A stretch of DNA of 36,844 nucleotides from Acidobacteriaceae bacterium (GTDB taxonomy: Bacteria > Acidobacteriota > Terriglobia > Terriglobales > Acidobacteriaceae), in the NCBI GenBank assembly GCA_027452245.1, contig DAIDGW010000233.1:1-36844 (forward strand). Reading direction: 5' to 3'. A program made the translations under genes and the position numbers. Shown here piece after piece: positions 1 to 8,415 of the stretch (position 1 is its first letter; each line of letters opens with the position of its first letter). The notes under the pieces are model-generated. The model saw only the letters and a list, made by a program, of their open reading frames with translations, made no database searches and had not been told where the DNA came from.

Positions 1-975
1 TGCGTTGACGCGATCGAGCCAGGACAACATCATCAAGGCCGGTCCCAGAGTCATCAGTAAGAACTGCAAAGAACCTGGATATTTTAGCGTGTCGAAAAAT
101 GAGACGATAGTGAGGGTCAGCGTGGACTGAACTTTCCACGGACCGGCCGCATCCGGTGCCCACGTCTGCAAATAGGGCTGGCCGTTTCCGTAAAGGTGGA
201 AGACTCGCAAAACGATGAAACCGACCGTCAGTGCGAGCCCAAGACGGAAGACCGGCTTCCGCCATTCCCCTCGAACGAATAGCGCCCCGAGCGCGTAGCC
301 GACGGCCATTACTCCGGCCCAGGGAAAGATGGAAAACAAGACGAAAAATATGCTTTTGCCGGGCACGATCCAGATAATCCCCATGCCGTGTAACATGACC
401 CAAAGCCCACCAAACCTTCCAAAGGCCGCCGGTTGCACTCCGTCGAGCAGATTGTGGCCAAGGATAATGATTGAGCCCAGTGCCGCGATCCAGCGGAGAG
501 GCAAGAAACGAACCATCACGCCCAAGATGACCATGGACCATCCCAGCGACCAAAGCACATCGCTATACCAGAATGGAAAGATAAAGGTCCACGCGTAAGG
601 CATTACGGTGATGGCGAGGACAACAAGCCAGAATCCACGTGTCCAGAAGAACTTTGAAACCTGTGCGACGGAACTGCCGCGAGCGAGGGCCAGATATCCG
701 CCGGTTCCGGCCAGCAGGAAGAACACCGGAGCACAAAAATGAGTGAGAAAACGGGTAAAGAAAAGCGGCCCAGTTGTGCTGGCGATCGCTTCCGGAGGAG
801 GGCGTAATCCCGAGAAGAAGTCTCGCGTATGGTCCAGCGCCATCAGGACCATCACGATTCCGCGCAGCAAATCGATGGCTTGCAGGCGGGGAGCGAAAGG
901 TTTTGCGCTCGGCGTCGCATCCATTTCCCGCACAGCAATGATGGGCACTTGTTCTATTAGGCTGTCGGTCGTCAA
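1..975 (-). CDS. DUF1624 / heparan-alpha-glucosaminide N-acetyltransferase-like membrane protein (3' part outside the window)
   Basis: I translated this minus-strand frame directly; it is open from 975 to the window edge (325 codons, no stop reached). After a short hydrophilic N-terminus it reads LRGIVMVLMALDHTRDFF, the N-terminal signature of the DUF1624/HGSNAT catalytic family, which are multi-pass inner-membrane proteins related to lysosomal acetyl-CoA:glucosaminide acetyltransferase. Many hydrophobic helices follow, separated by short polar loops (for example FFLLAGTGGYLALARG). The most upstream in-frame start is TTG at 975, preceded by TAAGGA nine bases away; an in-frame TAA lies just before that. 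GTG at 948 or ATG at 924 are alternatives with poorer ribosome sites. Substrate unknown; in bacteria the family is often near sugar or envelope genes, but the only neighbour visible is a divergent phosphoesterase. Confidence 0.85.
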   Translation of the reverse strand, partial: MTTDSLIEQVPIIAVREMDATPSAKPFAPRLQAIDLLRGIVMVLMALDHTRDFFSGLRPPPEAIASTTGPLFFTRFLTHFCAPVFFLLAGTGGYLALARGSSVAQVSKFFWTRGFWLVVLAITVMPYAWTFIFPFWYSDVLWSLGWSMVILGVMVRFLPLRWIAALGSIIILGHNLLDGVQPAAFGRFGGLWVMLHGMGIIWIVPGKSIFFVLFSIFPWAGVMAVGYALGALFVRGEWRKPVFRLGLALTVGFIVLRVFHLYGNGQPYLQTWAPDAAGPWKVQSTLTLTIVSFFDTLKYPGSLQFLLMTLGPALMMLSWLDRVNA

Positions 976-1389
976 TGACTCTAGTCCTTACAGCAGTGAG
1001 GGCGGTATCTCAAGGCTAGCAGACCCTACAGAGCCTGAATTGTGAAGAGTGTTGAAGACGGGTTACGAAAGTTATGCAGAGGCCAGTAAAGATTTCTTGT
1101 ACGGCGTTAGTGGAAGGGCAACATCCGGGATGTCGTCGGTTGTGGGGAATGGTTAGATCGGGATCGCGGCTTCCGGCAAGGCTAGAGGAGGGTTTGGCAG
1201 GCTGTGAAAAATTTTTAACGCCTGAGTTATATTCCTCTTGCAGCGCTACGATTTTCAATAAGATAGGGACCTTTGACGGGCGGTTTCACGCGGGCGCGGT
1301 GGATTTCTTTTCACCTCGCGTTTACTCACGTGCAGCGCCAAACCTCTACCTTCTCCTGAGCAGTTCTCACTTTTCTCAGGAGGAAGTAC
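976..1389. other. Divergent intergenic region upstream of the phosphoesterase
   Basis: About 410 bases without a convincing gene. Short frames on both strands lack ribosome sites and family features. It must hold the promoters of the divergent acyltransferase-like gene and the phosphoesterase. Possible -10 boxes for the latter are TATATT at 1228-1233 and TAAGAT at 1259-1264 (with TTGCAG at 1238-1243 as a 15-base-spaced -35), both weak. The right end holds the hairpin listed separately. Confidence 0.5.
1351..1384 (+). promoter_or_regulatory. Hairpin sequestering the Shine-Dalgarno of the phosphoesterase gene
   Basis: Bases 1351-1360 (TTCTCCTGAG) pair with 1375-1384 (CTCAGGAGGA) to form a 10-bp stem including one U-G pair, around a 14-base loop. 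The right arm contains the entire AGGAGGA ribosome-binding site, six bases before the ATG at 1390. In the mRNA the strong SD would be hidden until the stem opens, which suggests control of translation by temperature, a protein or ribosome drafting. The pairing is seen directly; the regulatory role is inferred. Confidence 0.6.
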
Positions 1390-3375
1390 ATGTCTTCGCC
1401 AACTTTGCTTGCCAAAGTCGGACAACATCTGGCGGTAGGCGCGAGCCTGTTCGCTCTGATCGCAAATCTTGGAGCGCCGCTTCCCGCGATTGCGCAAAAC
1501 CAGCCTGCGACAGCTTCACCCATTCAGCACGTGATCATCATTCTCGGGGAAAACCGCAGCTTCGATCACGTCTTCGCCACCTATCAGCCAAAGAACGGGC
1601 AAACTATCTCGAATCTGCTGTCGAAAGGCATTATCAACGCGGATGGAACTCCCGGGCCTAACTACGCGATGGCGGCGCAAAGCATCGCACAAGACCGCGG
1701 TGTGTACTCCAATAATCCGGGATCAAAAAACGCGCTTTTGTTCAATCCTCCGGTGGTGACCGGCGGTCCCCAGGTGGCCTACGGAGAGTCGCTGATGCAG
1801 TCGGGAGTTATCACCAATCCGAAGCAGATTGAGCCCGGATTTCTTCCGCAGAACGACTACAACCTGCTGCTGACCGGCGGCACCGGCCTGACGGATGGTT
1901 ATACCGGTCCCGACACTCGCGTAAAAGATGTGTTTCATCTTCCGAATGGCCCCTTTCAACTGACGCCGGGCGTGCCATACGATTCGTATTCCAACAGTCC
2001 GGTGCACCGCTTCTACCAGATGTGGCAGCAGGCGGACTGCAGTATGGCCAATGCCACGGCAGCGAATCCTAGCGGCTGCATGGAAGATCTTTTCCCGTAT
2101 GTGGAGGTCACGGTTGGGGCGGGCACGAACGGCGTAACCCGCACAAGCCCCTTTAATTCCTATTCCACCGGGGAAGGCTCAACCTCAATGGAGTTCTACA
2201 ACATGCAGCAGGGCGATGCGCCCTACCTGAAGTTCCTGGCGGACAATTACACGGTGAGTGACAACTATCATCAGGCGGCCATGGGTGGCACTGGCATGAA
2301 TCACATCTTGCTGGGATACGCGGATGACATCTGGTACAGCGATGGAAGCGGCAATCCGGAAGTTCCGGTTTCGGCTCAGATTGAAAATCCCAATCCCATG
2401 CCGGGCACGAACAACTGGTATACGGAAGATGGTTACGGCGGCTTCAATTCCAGCACCAACACGCCCTACGGTGGCGGCAGCTACAGCGATTGCTCCGACG
2501 CTTCTCAGCCTGGCGTGGGCCCGATCGAGAACTATCTGCAGTCTCTGGCTACCCCCGTCAAGCCCAACTGTGATAGCGGTCACTACTACATCCTGAACAA
2601 CTACAACCCGGCTTATAACGCCGACGGATCGCTGGCGGTAAATAACAACAATCCTTACGCTTCGTTTACCCTCCCGCCGACCTCGGTGCGTCACATTGGC
2701 GATGCATTGATGGGCGCAAATGTCTCGTTCAAATACTACGGAGACGACTGGAATCTCAACCTCTCCGATCCAAACTTCAGCAATCCGCTCGACGAGTATT
2801 GCAACATCTGCAATCCGTTCCAGTACGCGAGCGACATCATGACCAATGCCACGCTGCGAACCGAACACATTCAGGACCTGACAAACTTCTATGAGGACCT
2901 GAAGGCCAACATGCTGCCGGCAGTGTCCATCATTAAGCCGAGCGGATTCGTGGATGGCCATCCAGCGTCGTCGAAACTCGATCTCTTCGAGGCTTTCGCA
3001 AGAAACGTGATCGATGCGATTCAACGGCAGCCGGAGATCTGGTCGAAGACGGCCATCTTCATTACGGTCGATGAAGGTGGTGGGTTCTATGACTCCGGTT
3101 ACATCCAGCCGCTGGACTTCTTCGGCGACGGCACCCGCATTCCGCTGCTGATCGTTTCGCCCTTTTCCGTTGGCGGCAAGGTCAACCACAGCTATGCCGA
3201 TCACGTCTCGCTGGACAAGTTCATCGAGCGCAATTGGCATCTTGCACCGTTGACTGCGCGCAGCCGCGACAACGATCCCAACCCAATCGCCACGTCGAGT
3301 AATCCATATGTGCCGACCAACAGCCCGGCCATTGACGATCTGTTCGATGCCTTTAACTTCCATCACGGAAAATGA
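1390..3375 (+). CDS. Secreted phosphoesterase (phospholipase C / acid phosphatase AcpA family, PF04185)
   Basis: 661 residues. The N-terminus has a hydrophobic stretch (about 13-27) and an AIA|QN signal peptidase site near residue 35, so the product is probably periplasmic or secreted. Residues 47-60 read HVIIILGENRSFDH, the metal-binding N-terminal motif of bacterial phospholipase C and acid phosphatases of PF04185. Near the C-terminus, TVDEGGGFYD, RIPLLIVSPFS and YADHVSLDKFIERNW are the remaining conserved blocks of the family. It probably hydrolyses phosphomonoesters or phospholipid head groups; the substrate cannot be decided from sequence. The ATG at 1390 has a perfect AGGAGG site, which lies inside a hairpin. 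The gene is monocistronic: a rho-independent terminator follows 25 bases after the stop. A link with the PhoB-PhoR genes 7 kb away is possible, but I saw no Pho box. Confidence 0.92.
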   Translation: MSSPTLLAKVGQHLAVGASLFALIANLGAPLPAIAQNQPATASPIQHVIIILGENRSFDHVFATYQPKNGQTISNLLSKGIINADGTPGPNYAMAAQSIAQDRGVYSNNPGSKNALLFNPPVVTGGPQVAYGESLMQSGVITNPKQIEPGFLPQNDYNLLLTGGTGLTDGYTGPDTRVKDVFHLPNGPFQLTPGVPYDSYSNSPVHRFYQMWQQADCSMANATAANPSGCMEDLFPYVEVTVGAGTNGVTRTSPFNSYSTGEGSTSMEFYNMQQGDAPYLKFLADNYTVSDNYHQAAMGGTGMNHILLGYADDIWYSDGSGNPEVPVSAQIENPNPMPGTNNWYTEDGYGGFNSSTNTPYGGGSYSDCSDASQPGVGPIENYLQSLATPVKPNCDSGHYYILNNYNPAYNADGSLAVNNNNPYASFTLPPTSVRHIGDALMGANVSFKYYGDDWNLNLSDPNFSNPLDEYCNICNPFQYASDIMTNATLRTEHIQDLTNFYEDLKANMLPAVSIIKPSGFVDGHPASSKLDLFEAFARNVIDAIQRQPEIWSKTAIFITVDEGGGFYDSGYIQPLDFFGDGTRIPLLIVSPFSVGGKVNHSYADHVSLDKFIERNWHLAPLTARSRDNDPNPIATSSNPYVPTNSPAIDDLFDAFNFHHGK

Positions 3376-3400
3376 GCCCTTGCCGGACGACTGACCAGAC

Positions 3401-3435
3401 AGGTGGATGTCCAGTGTTTGGGTATCCACCTTTTT
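3401..3435 (+). terminator. Rho-independent terminator of the phosphoesterase gene
   Basis: AGGTGGAT (3401-3408) pairs perfectly with ATCCACCT (3424-3431), possibly extended by two G-U pairs at the loop, and runs straight into TTTTT (3431-3435). It lies 25 bases after the stop codon. Confidence 0.8.
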
Positions 3436-3563
3436 CAGCTTTCCCTTTCGCTTGACACCCTATCGTTTGCGCCTTAGGCTGACTCTGTTCTCTGTGGGGC
3501 ACGTCGGCATTCCGCCGAAAGGGCTAGGCCCGCCCGCTGAAAAATCTCAGCAGGAGTGCGTCT

Positions 3564-4196
3564 ATGCCTACTTTCGAAACCTACCGCAAGCAAGCCAAGC
3601 TGCTGGTTCGCTGGCACCGTGAAGGCAACTACTCCGTCGGCGGAAGAGTGCGTCAGCTGAACCGCTATCGATCTCTGAGTGATCTCGAGGTACTGAACAT
3701 GAAGTTTTCACTCGCCCTTGCTCAGGAAATCATCGCGGTCGAAGCCGGCCATAAGAGCTGGGCCGAACTGAAATCGGCAACTGCCGGCGCGCGGAAGACG
3801 CCGCCCGCTCGTTCTAGCAACCCGGTTCTGAAAGACGCCATCCCGATCCTCTTCGTGCGCGATGTCGAGGCTTCCGCCAAATTCTTTCGAGAGAAGCTCG
3901 GTTTTGCAATCGATTTCCTTCATGGGAAGCCTCCGTTTTACGGATGTGTTTCGCGCGACGGCATTTGCCTGCACCTCCGCTATGTGCAGCAGCCGTTTTT
4001 TGCGCAAGCCTCTGCCCAGGAGGCAGGACTCATCTGCACGTTCATCAAAGTCTCGAATGTGCAGGCGCTATTTGAGGAGTTCAAAGCGCGAAGTGTGAAT
4101 TTTTCACAGAAGCTGACCAAGCAGGCATGGGGAGGGACGGATTTTCATGTAGAAGATCCGGATGGGAACGTAATCTGTTTTGCCACGCAGAAATGA
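3564..4196 (+). CDS. VOC/glyoxalase-superfamily protein with an added N-terminal helical region
   Basis: 210 residues; ATG at 3564 follows CAGGAG. The C-terminal part, from about residue 92, reads as a glyoxalase/bleomycin-resistance fold: AIPILFVRDVEASAKFFREK, LGFAIDF, then a second half ending in DFHVEDPDGNVICFA, the typical last strand of VOC domains. The first 75 residues form a separate region ending in SLALAQEIIAVEAGHKSWAELK. That resembles the DAQ..IAREYGF.SW..LK helical motif found at the N-terminus of several soil-bacterial ankyrin and VOC proteins. VOC proteins bind a metal and act as lyases, dioxygenases or drug-binding proteins; which applies here is unknown. It stands alone, with a weak terminator-like hairpin behind it. 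Confidence 0.85.
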   Translation: MPTFETYRKQAKLLVRWHREGNYSVGGRVRQLNRYRSLSDLEVLNMKFSLALAQEIIAVEAGHKSWAELKSATAGARKTPPARSSNPVLKDAIPILFVRDVEASAKFFREKLGFAIDFLHGKPPFYGCVSRDGICLHLRYVQQPFFAQASAQEAGLICTFIKVSNVQALFEEFKARSVNFSQKLTKQAWGGTDFHVEDPDGNVICFATQK

Positions 4197-4209
4197 GATA
4201 GCAGTTCCG

Positions 4210-4237
4210 GGATTCCACGGCTTGGGAATTCTTGTTT
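4210..4237 (+). terminator. Weak terminator-like hairpin after the glyoxalase-family gene
   Basis: GGATTCC (4210-4216) pairs with GGAATTC (4225-4231) with one G-U pair and an 8-base loop, followed by TTGTTT. It lies 14 bases after the stop codon. The stem is short, so termination efficiency is uncertain. Confidence 0.4.
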
Positions 4238-4363
4238 ACCGATGATGACGGCTATTCGCACTGCTTCGGGGTTCCTACACAGAAATAACTGGAATTCTGC
4301 TATTTGCGTTCGCGAATCCCGCACGATTCGGCCTGCATCCTTTATCCTAGTAGCAGTTCATTT

Positions 4364-6871
4364 ATGACCCCGAAATCCAAGACCTCCAATGGCGGCTCTG
4401 GAGCCGCTGTCGCCGAAACCGCAAATCATGGGACTCTCGAGCGGGAACGCGTCTTTGAAGCGTTCCGGGCCTGGGGATATCTCGAAGCCGACCTTGATCC
4501 GCTGGGATTTCTTCGTCCGCGCCCTCATCCTGATCTTCAGATTGACAGCGAATACGCCCGCGACGCTCGCTCGATTTACTGCGGCACGATCGGCATAGAG
4601 ATCAATCACATTTCCGATCCGGAACGCCGCCGCTGGATTTACGACCGCATGGAGTCGGGTGCGGAACCCGAGGATCAGCAGCGTATTCTCGACCTGCTCA
4701 TCCGGGCCGATCTGTTCGAGCAGGTGCTGCAGCAGCGCTATCTGGGCAGCAAGCGTTTTTCGCTCGAAGGCACCACCGCTCTCATTCCGCTGGTCGATCA
4801 GATTCTGGAAACCGGATCGCAGTTCGGCACGATTGAACTGGTGATGGGCATGAGCCATCGCGGACGCCTGAACGTGATTGCCCACGTCGCCAATCGCGCT
4901 CTCGAAGAGCTGTTTGCCGGATTTGAAGACGTCGATCCGCGCAGCGTGCTCGGGAGCGGCGACGTGAAATATCACATGGGCGCGACCGGCGAGTACACGA
5001 CCAAGAGCGGCCGCAAGGTACATATCCATCTGGTGTCGAATCCGAGCCATCTGGAAGCGGTCGATCCGGTGACGATTGGCCGCACGCGCGCCAAGCAGGA
5101 TCGTATCGGGGAAGGCGGACGGGAGAAATTTCTGCCCTTGCTGGTGCACGGCGACGCGGCGTTTGCCGGGCAGGGAATTCTTGCTGAGACGATGAATTAT
5201 GCCGATCTTCGCGGATACACGGTTGGCGGGACCATTCACGTCATCGTCAATAACCTCCTCGGATTTACCACCGATTATCACGAAGAGCACTCCACGCGCT
5301 TTGCGGCCTGTATCGCCCGCCGACAGTCGATTCCGATTTTTCACGTCAATGGGGAGGACGTAGATGCGGTTGTGCGCATTGCGCGTATGGCGGCCGAGTA
5401 TCGCTACCAATTCGGTACCGATGTGGTGATCGACGTGATCGGCTATCGCCGGCACGGGCACAGTGAAGTGGACGATCCGACGATCACGCAACCCATCCTT
5501 TACCGCAAAATCAAAGAGCATCCGCCGCTGTGGGAGATTTATGCTGACGATATCGGTGCTGAAGACGCCCAGGCGAAAGCCGTCGAGATCCGCGCTGAAC
5601 TTGAAGCGGCGCAGAAAAAGGGCGCGACGCTGAAATCCAAGCCCCTGATGCGTGACCTGCCGGTGTATTGGAACCAGTATTTCGGAGGGCCATACAAGCC
5701 GGAATACGATGTGGAGACCGGACTCTCGCCGCAGGAACTTTCGGAACTGACGCAGCGGTTAACGAGTTATCCGGAAAGCTTCCACATTCATCCGAAAGTG
5801 AAAAAGTTGCTTGAGCAGCGCGCCGAGATGGGCATGGGCAAGCGTCCGGTGGATTACGGGATGGCCGAAGCGCTGGCGTTTGGCAGCCTGGTCCAGCACG
5901 GCACGCATGTTCGTCTTTCGGGACAGGATTCGCGCCGGGGCACATTCAATCAGCGGCACTCGGTGCTGATCGACCTTGAGGATGAGTCCGAGTTCGTACC
6001 TTTGGAGCACGTGGCCGCCGACCAGGCCCGCTGCGAAATTTACAATTCGACTCTCTCCGAAGCCGGAGTGCTCGGGTTCGAGTACGGATATAGCCGCGAT
6101 TATCCGGAAGCGCTGGTACTGTGGGAAGCGCAGTTTGGCGACTTTGCCAATGTGGCGCAGGCCATCGTGGATCAGTTCATCAGCGCAGGAGAAGCCAAGT
6201 GGAGCCTGCTTTCCGGCCTGGTGATGCTGCTCCCGCATGGCTACGAAGGACAGGGGCCGGAACACTCCAGCGCGCGCATTGAGCGCTTCCTGCAGCTTGC
6301 CGCCAAGCACAACATTCAGATCGCGCAACCTTCGAACGCCGCGCAGTATTTTCATCTCCTGCGGCGCCAGGCGCTGCGGCACTGGCGCAAGCCGCTGATT
6401 GTGTTTACGCCAAAGAGCATGCTGCGTCATCCGGACGCCTCTTCGCCGATCGAGGATTTCACCCACACCCGATTCCTGAACGTCATTCCCGATACGACAG
6501 TCGGAGAAGCCGAGAGAATTCTGATCTGCACGGGGAAAATCGGACACGAACTGCAGGCGGAGCGGAAGAAGAGAAAGGACACGAGCACCGCGATTGTGTT
6601 TCTGGAACAACTCTATCCGTTTCCGGAACAGGAACTTGTGGAAGAACTGCAAAGCCATGGCAACGAAGGAGATATCGTGTGGGTGCAGGAAGAACCCGCG
6701 AACATGGGAGCGCTATTCAACATGTTGACGCGGTTGAAACGGATCGCCGGAGACCGTCACGTGTTGTCGGTGAAGCGCAGCGCCAGTGCCAGTCCAGCCA
6801 CGGGGAGCGCGAAGGCGCACGAGGTCGAACAGAAGACGCTGCTTACCCTGGCGTTCACCACTAAGAGCTAG
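4364..6871 (+). CDS. sucA: 2-oxoglutarate dehydrogenase E1 component
   Basis: 835 residues from the ATG at 4364; the frame is open back to a TTG at 4304, but those extra 20 residues look like leader. The enzyme decarboxylates 2-oxoglutarate with thiamine diphosphate in the TCA cycle and passes the succinyl group to E2. Family blocks are all present: FRAWGYLEADLDPLG near the N-terminus, GMSHRGRLNVIAH, SGDVKYHMG, VSNPSHLEAVDPV, HVNGEDVDAVV, IGYRRHGHSEVDDP, RLSGQDSRRGTFNQRHSVL and GYEGQGPEHSSARIERFL. It is shorter than the roughly 930-residue E. coli SucA and has no E2 acyltransferase domain, so it is not a Kgd-type fusion. No sucB or lpd lies beside it; the partner subunits must be encoded elsewhere. 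No strong Shine-Dalgarno is visible. Confidence 0.95.
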   Translation: MTPKSKTSNGGSGAAVAETANHGTLERERVFEAFRAWGYLEADLDPLGFLRPRPHPDLQIDSEYARDARSIYCGTIGIEINHISDPERRRWIYDRMESGAEPEDQQRILDLLIRADLFEQVLQQRYLGSKRFSLEGTTALIPLVDQILETGSQFGTIELVMGMSHRGRLNVIAHVANRALEELFAGFEDVDPRSVLGSGDVKYHMGATGEYTTKSGRKVHIHLVSNPSHLEAVDPVTIGRTRAKQDRIGEGGREKFLPLLVHGDAAFAGQGILAETMNYADLRGYTVGGTIHVIVNNLLGFTTDYHEEHSTRFAACIARRQSIPIFHVNGEDVDAVVRIARMAAEYRYQFGTDVVIDVIGYRRHGHSEVDDPTITQPILYRKIKEHPPLWEIYADDIGAEDAQAKAVEIRAELEAAQKKGATLKSKPLMRDLPVYWNQYFGGPYKPEYDVETGLSPQELSELTQRLTSYPESFHIHPKVKKLLEQRAEMGMGKRPVDYGMAEALAFGSLVQHGTHVRLSGQDSRRGTFNQRHSVLIDLEDESEFVPLEHVAADQARCEIYNSTLSEAGVLGFEYGYSRDYPEALVLWEAQFGDFANVAQAIVDQFISAGEAKWSLLSGLVMLLPHGYEGQGPEHSSARIERFLQLAAKHNIQIAQPSNAAQYFHLLRRQALRHWRKPLIVFTPKSMLRHPDASSPIEDFTHTRFLNVIPDTTVGEAERILICTGKIGHELQAERKKRKDTSTAIVFLEQLYPFPEQELVEELQSHGNEGDIVWVQEEPANMGALFNMLTRLKRIAGDRHVLSVKRSASASPATGSAKAHEVEQKTLLTLAFTTKS

Positions 6872-6917
6872 AGTTTCGTGGGAATTTTGCCATTTCGAGC
6901 AAGCTGTCATTGCCGTG

Positions 6918-6963
6918 CAATTAAAAGCAGATTCCTCACCGCGCATAGGCGGCGGTGAGGAAT
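6918..6963 (-). terminator. Intergenic hairpin between convergent sucA and bactofilin genes; REP-like element and probable terminator
   Basis: ATTCCTCACCGC (6931-6942) pairs perfectly over 12 bp with GCGGTGAGGAAT (6952-6963), loop of 9. Read on the minus strand, the stem is followed by CTGCTTTTAATT, so it can terminate the bactofilin transcript; on the plus strand it also lies behind sucA. The arrangement GTCATTCC-stem-GGAATCTGC matches the architecture of a dispersed intergenic repeat, with a related copy at 31432-31570. Confidence 0.6.
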
Positions 6964-6994
6964 GACAACTTGATGTTCCGTAATCGAAACTGAA

Positions 6995-7630
6995 CTATTT
7001 CCCGCTCTTCTCAACCTCAAACAGCACCTTGCTTCCTGCGACCCGCGAAGTCGCTTGCGGACCTGTGGTGGATGCAGCAGCAGCTCTGGCCTGCGGAGCG
7101 GGCTGCGAACTCACCAAGGGTTTGGCGGCCGGTGCAGGAACAGTAGGCTTGCTCGGCGGTTCCCCGGTATCCTTCTCAGCTTGCTTTGCCTCGACCTTTG
7201 GGGTGTCATCTTCCTGCTCGCGGCCCGTCTTCCTGACGCGCACGTGCCCCTTGACCATTGCGCCTTCATCAATGCTGATGCGCTGCGTTACCACCTCGCC
7301 GGTGAATACAGCTTCGCTGCGGATGTCCACGCGCTCGCTGCCATCGATATTGCCGGTTACCCTGCCCATGACGATGATTTCTCTCGCGGCGATATTCGCC
7401 AGCACCACTGCGGTCCGCCCTACCGTGACGCGTTGTCCCGCAAACTGAATGCTGCCTTCCACGTGCCCATCAATGTACAGCGCCTGTGAGCCCGATAATT
7501 CTCCCTTCACCGTTACGGTTGATCCCAGGGTGGCTTGTTCCATCGCTGGGCCGAATCCCGTAATGTAATTGGCGGCGGGTTTGGGCATTGCAGGGGCATT
7601 CTGCACATCGGATCGCGATTCTTCTAGCAT
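6995..7630 (-). CDS. Bactofilin family protein (polymer-forming cytoskeletal)
   Basis: About 211 residues from the ATG at 7630. The central 110 residues have the repetitive short-strand pattern of bactofilins (DUF583): LGSTVTVKGELSGSQALYID, GHVEGSI, VTVGRTAVVLANIAAREIIV, GRVTGNIDGSERVDIR, TGEVVTQRISIDEGAMVKG. These right-handed beta-helix proteins polymerise without nucleotide and scaffold cell-shape, stalk or polarity functions under the inner membrane. The C-terminal 80 residues are a Lys/Glu/Pro/Ala-rich, probably disordered tail. The frame is open to 7777, with alternative ATGs at 7699 and 7663; I prefer 7630 because the extra sequence is Cys-rich and unlike the family. It follows a DinB gene on the same strand after a 143-base gap. 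Confidence 0.85.
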   Translation of the reverse strand: MLEESRSDVQNAPAMPKPAANYITGFGPAMEQATLGSTVTVKGELSGSQALYIDGHVEGSIQFAGQRVTVGRTAVVLANIAAREIIVMGRVTGNIDGSERVDIRSEAVFTGEVVTQRISIDEGAMVKGHVRVRKTGREQEDDTPKVEAKQAEKDTGEPPSKPTVPAPAAKPLVSSQPAPQARAAAASTTGPQATSRVAGSKVLFEVEKSGK

Positions 7631-7773
7631 CGGCTCTGATCCCCGTGAAAACAGAAATCGCATAGGAGTTAGTCCCAGGCTCGATTCACCTGTTTTCATC
7701 GGAACAAATCCGTGCCCGCAAGAGGTTACGAAAGGTGTACAGCGAGAGCAGAGGTGTTCGTTTGTGACGAACC

Positions 7774-8379
7774 TCAATCCGGCCGCTCGGTGACCGGCTT
7801 GCCTCCGGCGCCGGGAAGCGGAGCCTTTGATCCCCCGGCGCTCTCTTCCTGCAGCAGAGTTTCCAGATCGGCATAGGCGTAAATGGTCGGCGCATGGTTC
7901 TGCATCAGTCCTCCGGTATCCGCGGTAGGACCGTAATTGCTATGCACCTCATACCCCAGCATGCGCAACATGGCCATCAGCTGTCCGCGATGGTGCGAAG
8001 TGTGCGTCATGCGGCGGACCATGACCCAGGCCCTTGAACGGGGTACATCAAAGAATTTCACCGCTTCTTCCCACCATGCATCGTCTTTTTGTTGCAGCGC
8101 CAGCAGGCGTTTGCCGCTGTCTTCCGCATATTGCCGGATGAATTCCAGCCGCGTCTCGCGCGCCGGAAGCGGCGGCGCACCCACATCAATGCCCAACATG
8201 TTGCGGAACCACAGGTCCTCGCTTACGCACTGATGCACCATCTGCTCGTGCACACTGCGTCCGCGCGGATCACCTTGACGCGGGCGGAAAGGCAGGTCGC
8301 TGTCGCGGAACTCGCTCCAGACACTCACTACCTTGAGACGTTCGGTCGCATAACTTTCCACCAGAAATGTGTAGCGCAT
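7774..8379 (-). CDS. DinB family protein
   Basis: 201 residues from the ATG at 8379 (MRYTFLVESY); the longer open frame upstream overlaps the divergent HyuA gene and is not coding. DinB proteins are four-helix bundles with a three-histidine metal site, related to mycothiol- and bacillithiol-dependent transferases. Candidate ligands are H44/H49 in SVHEQMVHQ and H126/H130 in THTSHHRGQLMAMLR, the latter being the typical H...HRGQ motif with the following hydrophobic helix. WWEEAVKFFDVPRSRAWVMVR between them is also usual. The exact reaction is unknown. Only 36 bases separate it from the divergent HyuA-type gene, so the promoters must overlap. Confidence 0.85.
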   Translation of the reverse strand: MRYTFLVESYATERLKVVSVWSEFRDSDLPFRPRQGDPRGRSVHEQMVHQCVSEDLWFRNMLGIDVGAPPLPARETRLEFIRQYAEDSGKRLLALQQKDDAWWEEAVKFFDVPRSRAWVMVRRMTHTSHHRGQLMAMLRMLGYEVHSNYGPTADTGGLMQNHAPTIYAYADLETLLQEESAGGSKAPLPGAGGKPVTERPD

Positions 8380-8415
8380 GACGCCAGATGGTACGCTATT
8401 TGGCACTCCTAAATC

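Noticed and set aside
2185..3429. Long minus-strand frame of 414 codons
   Set aside because: Antisense to the phosphoesterase; Val/Arg/Ile-rich without family motifs, and a by-product of third-position GC.
4358..5521. Minus-strand frame of 387 codons
   Set aside because: Antisense to sucA, which has all family motifs; the frame has low-complexity His/Arg composition.
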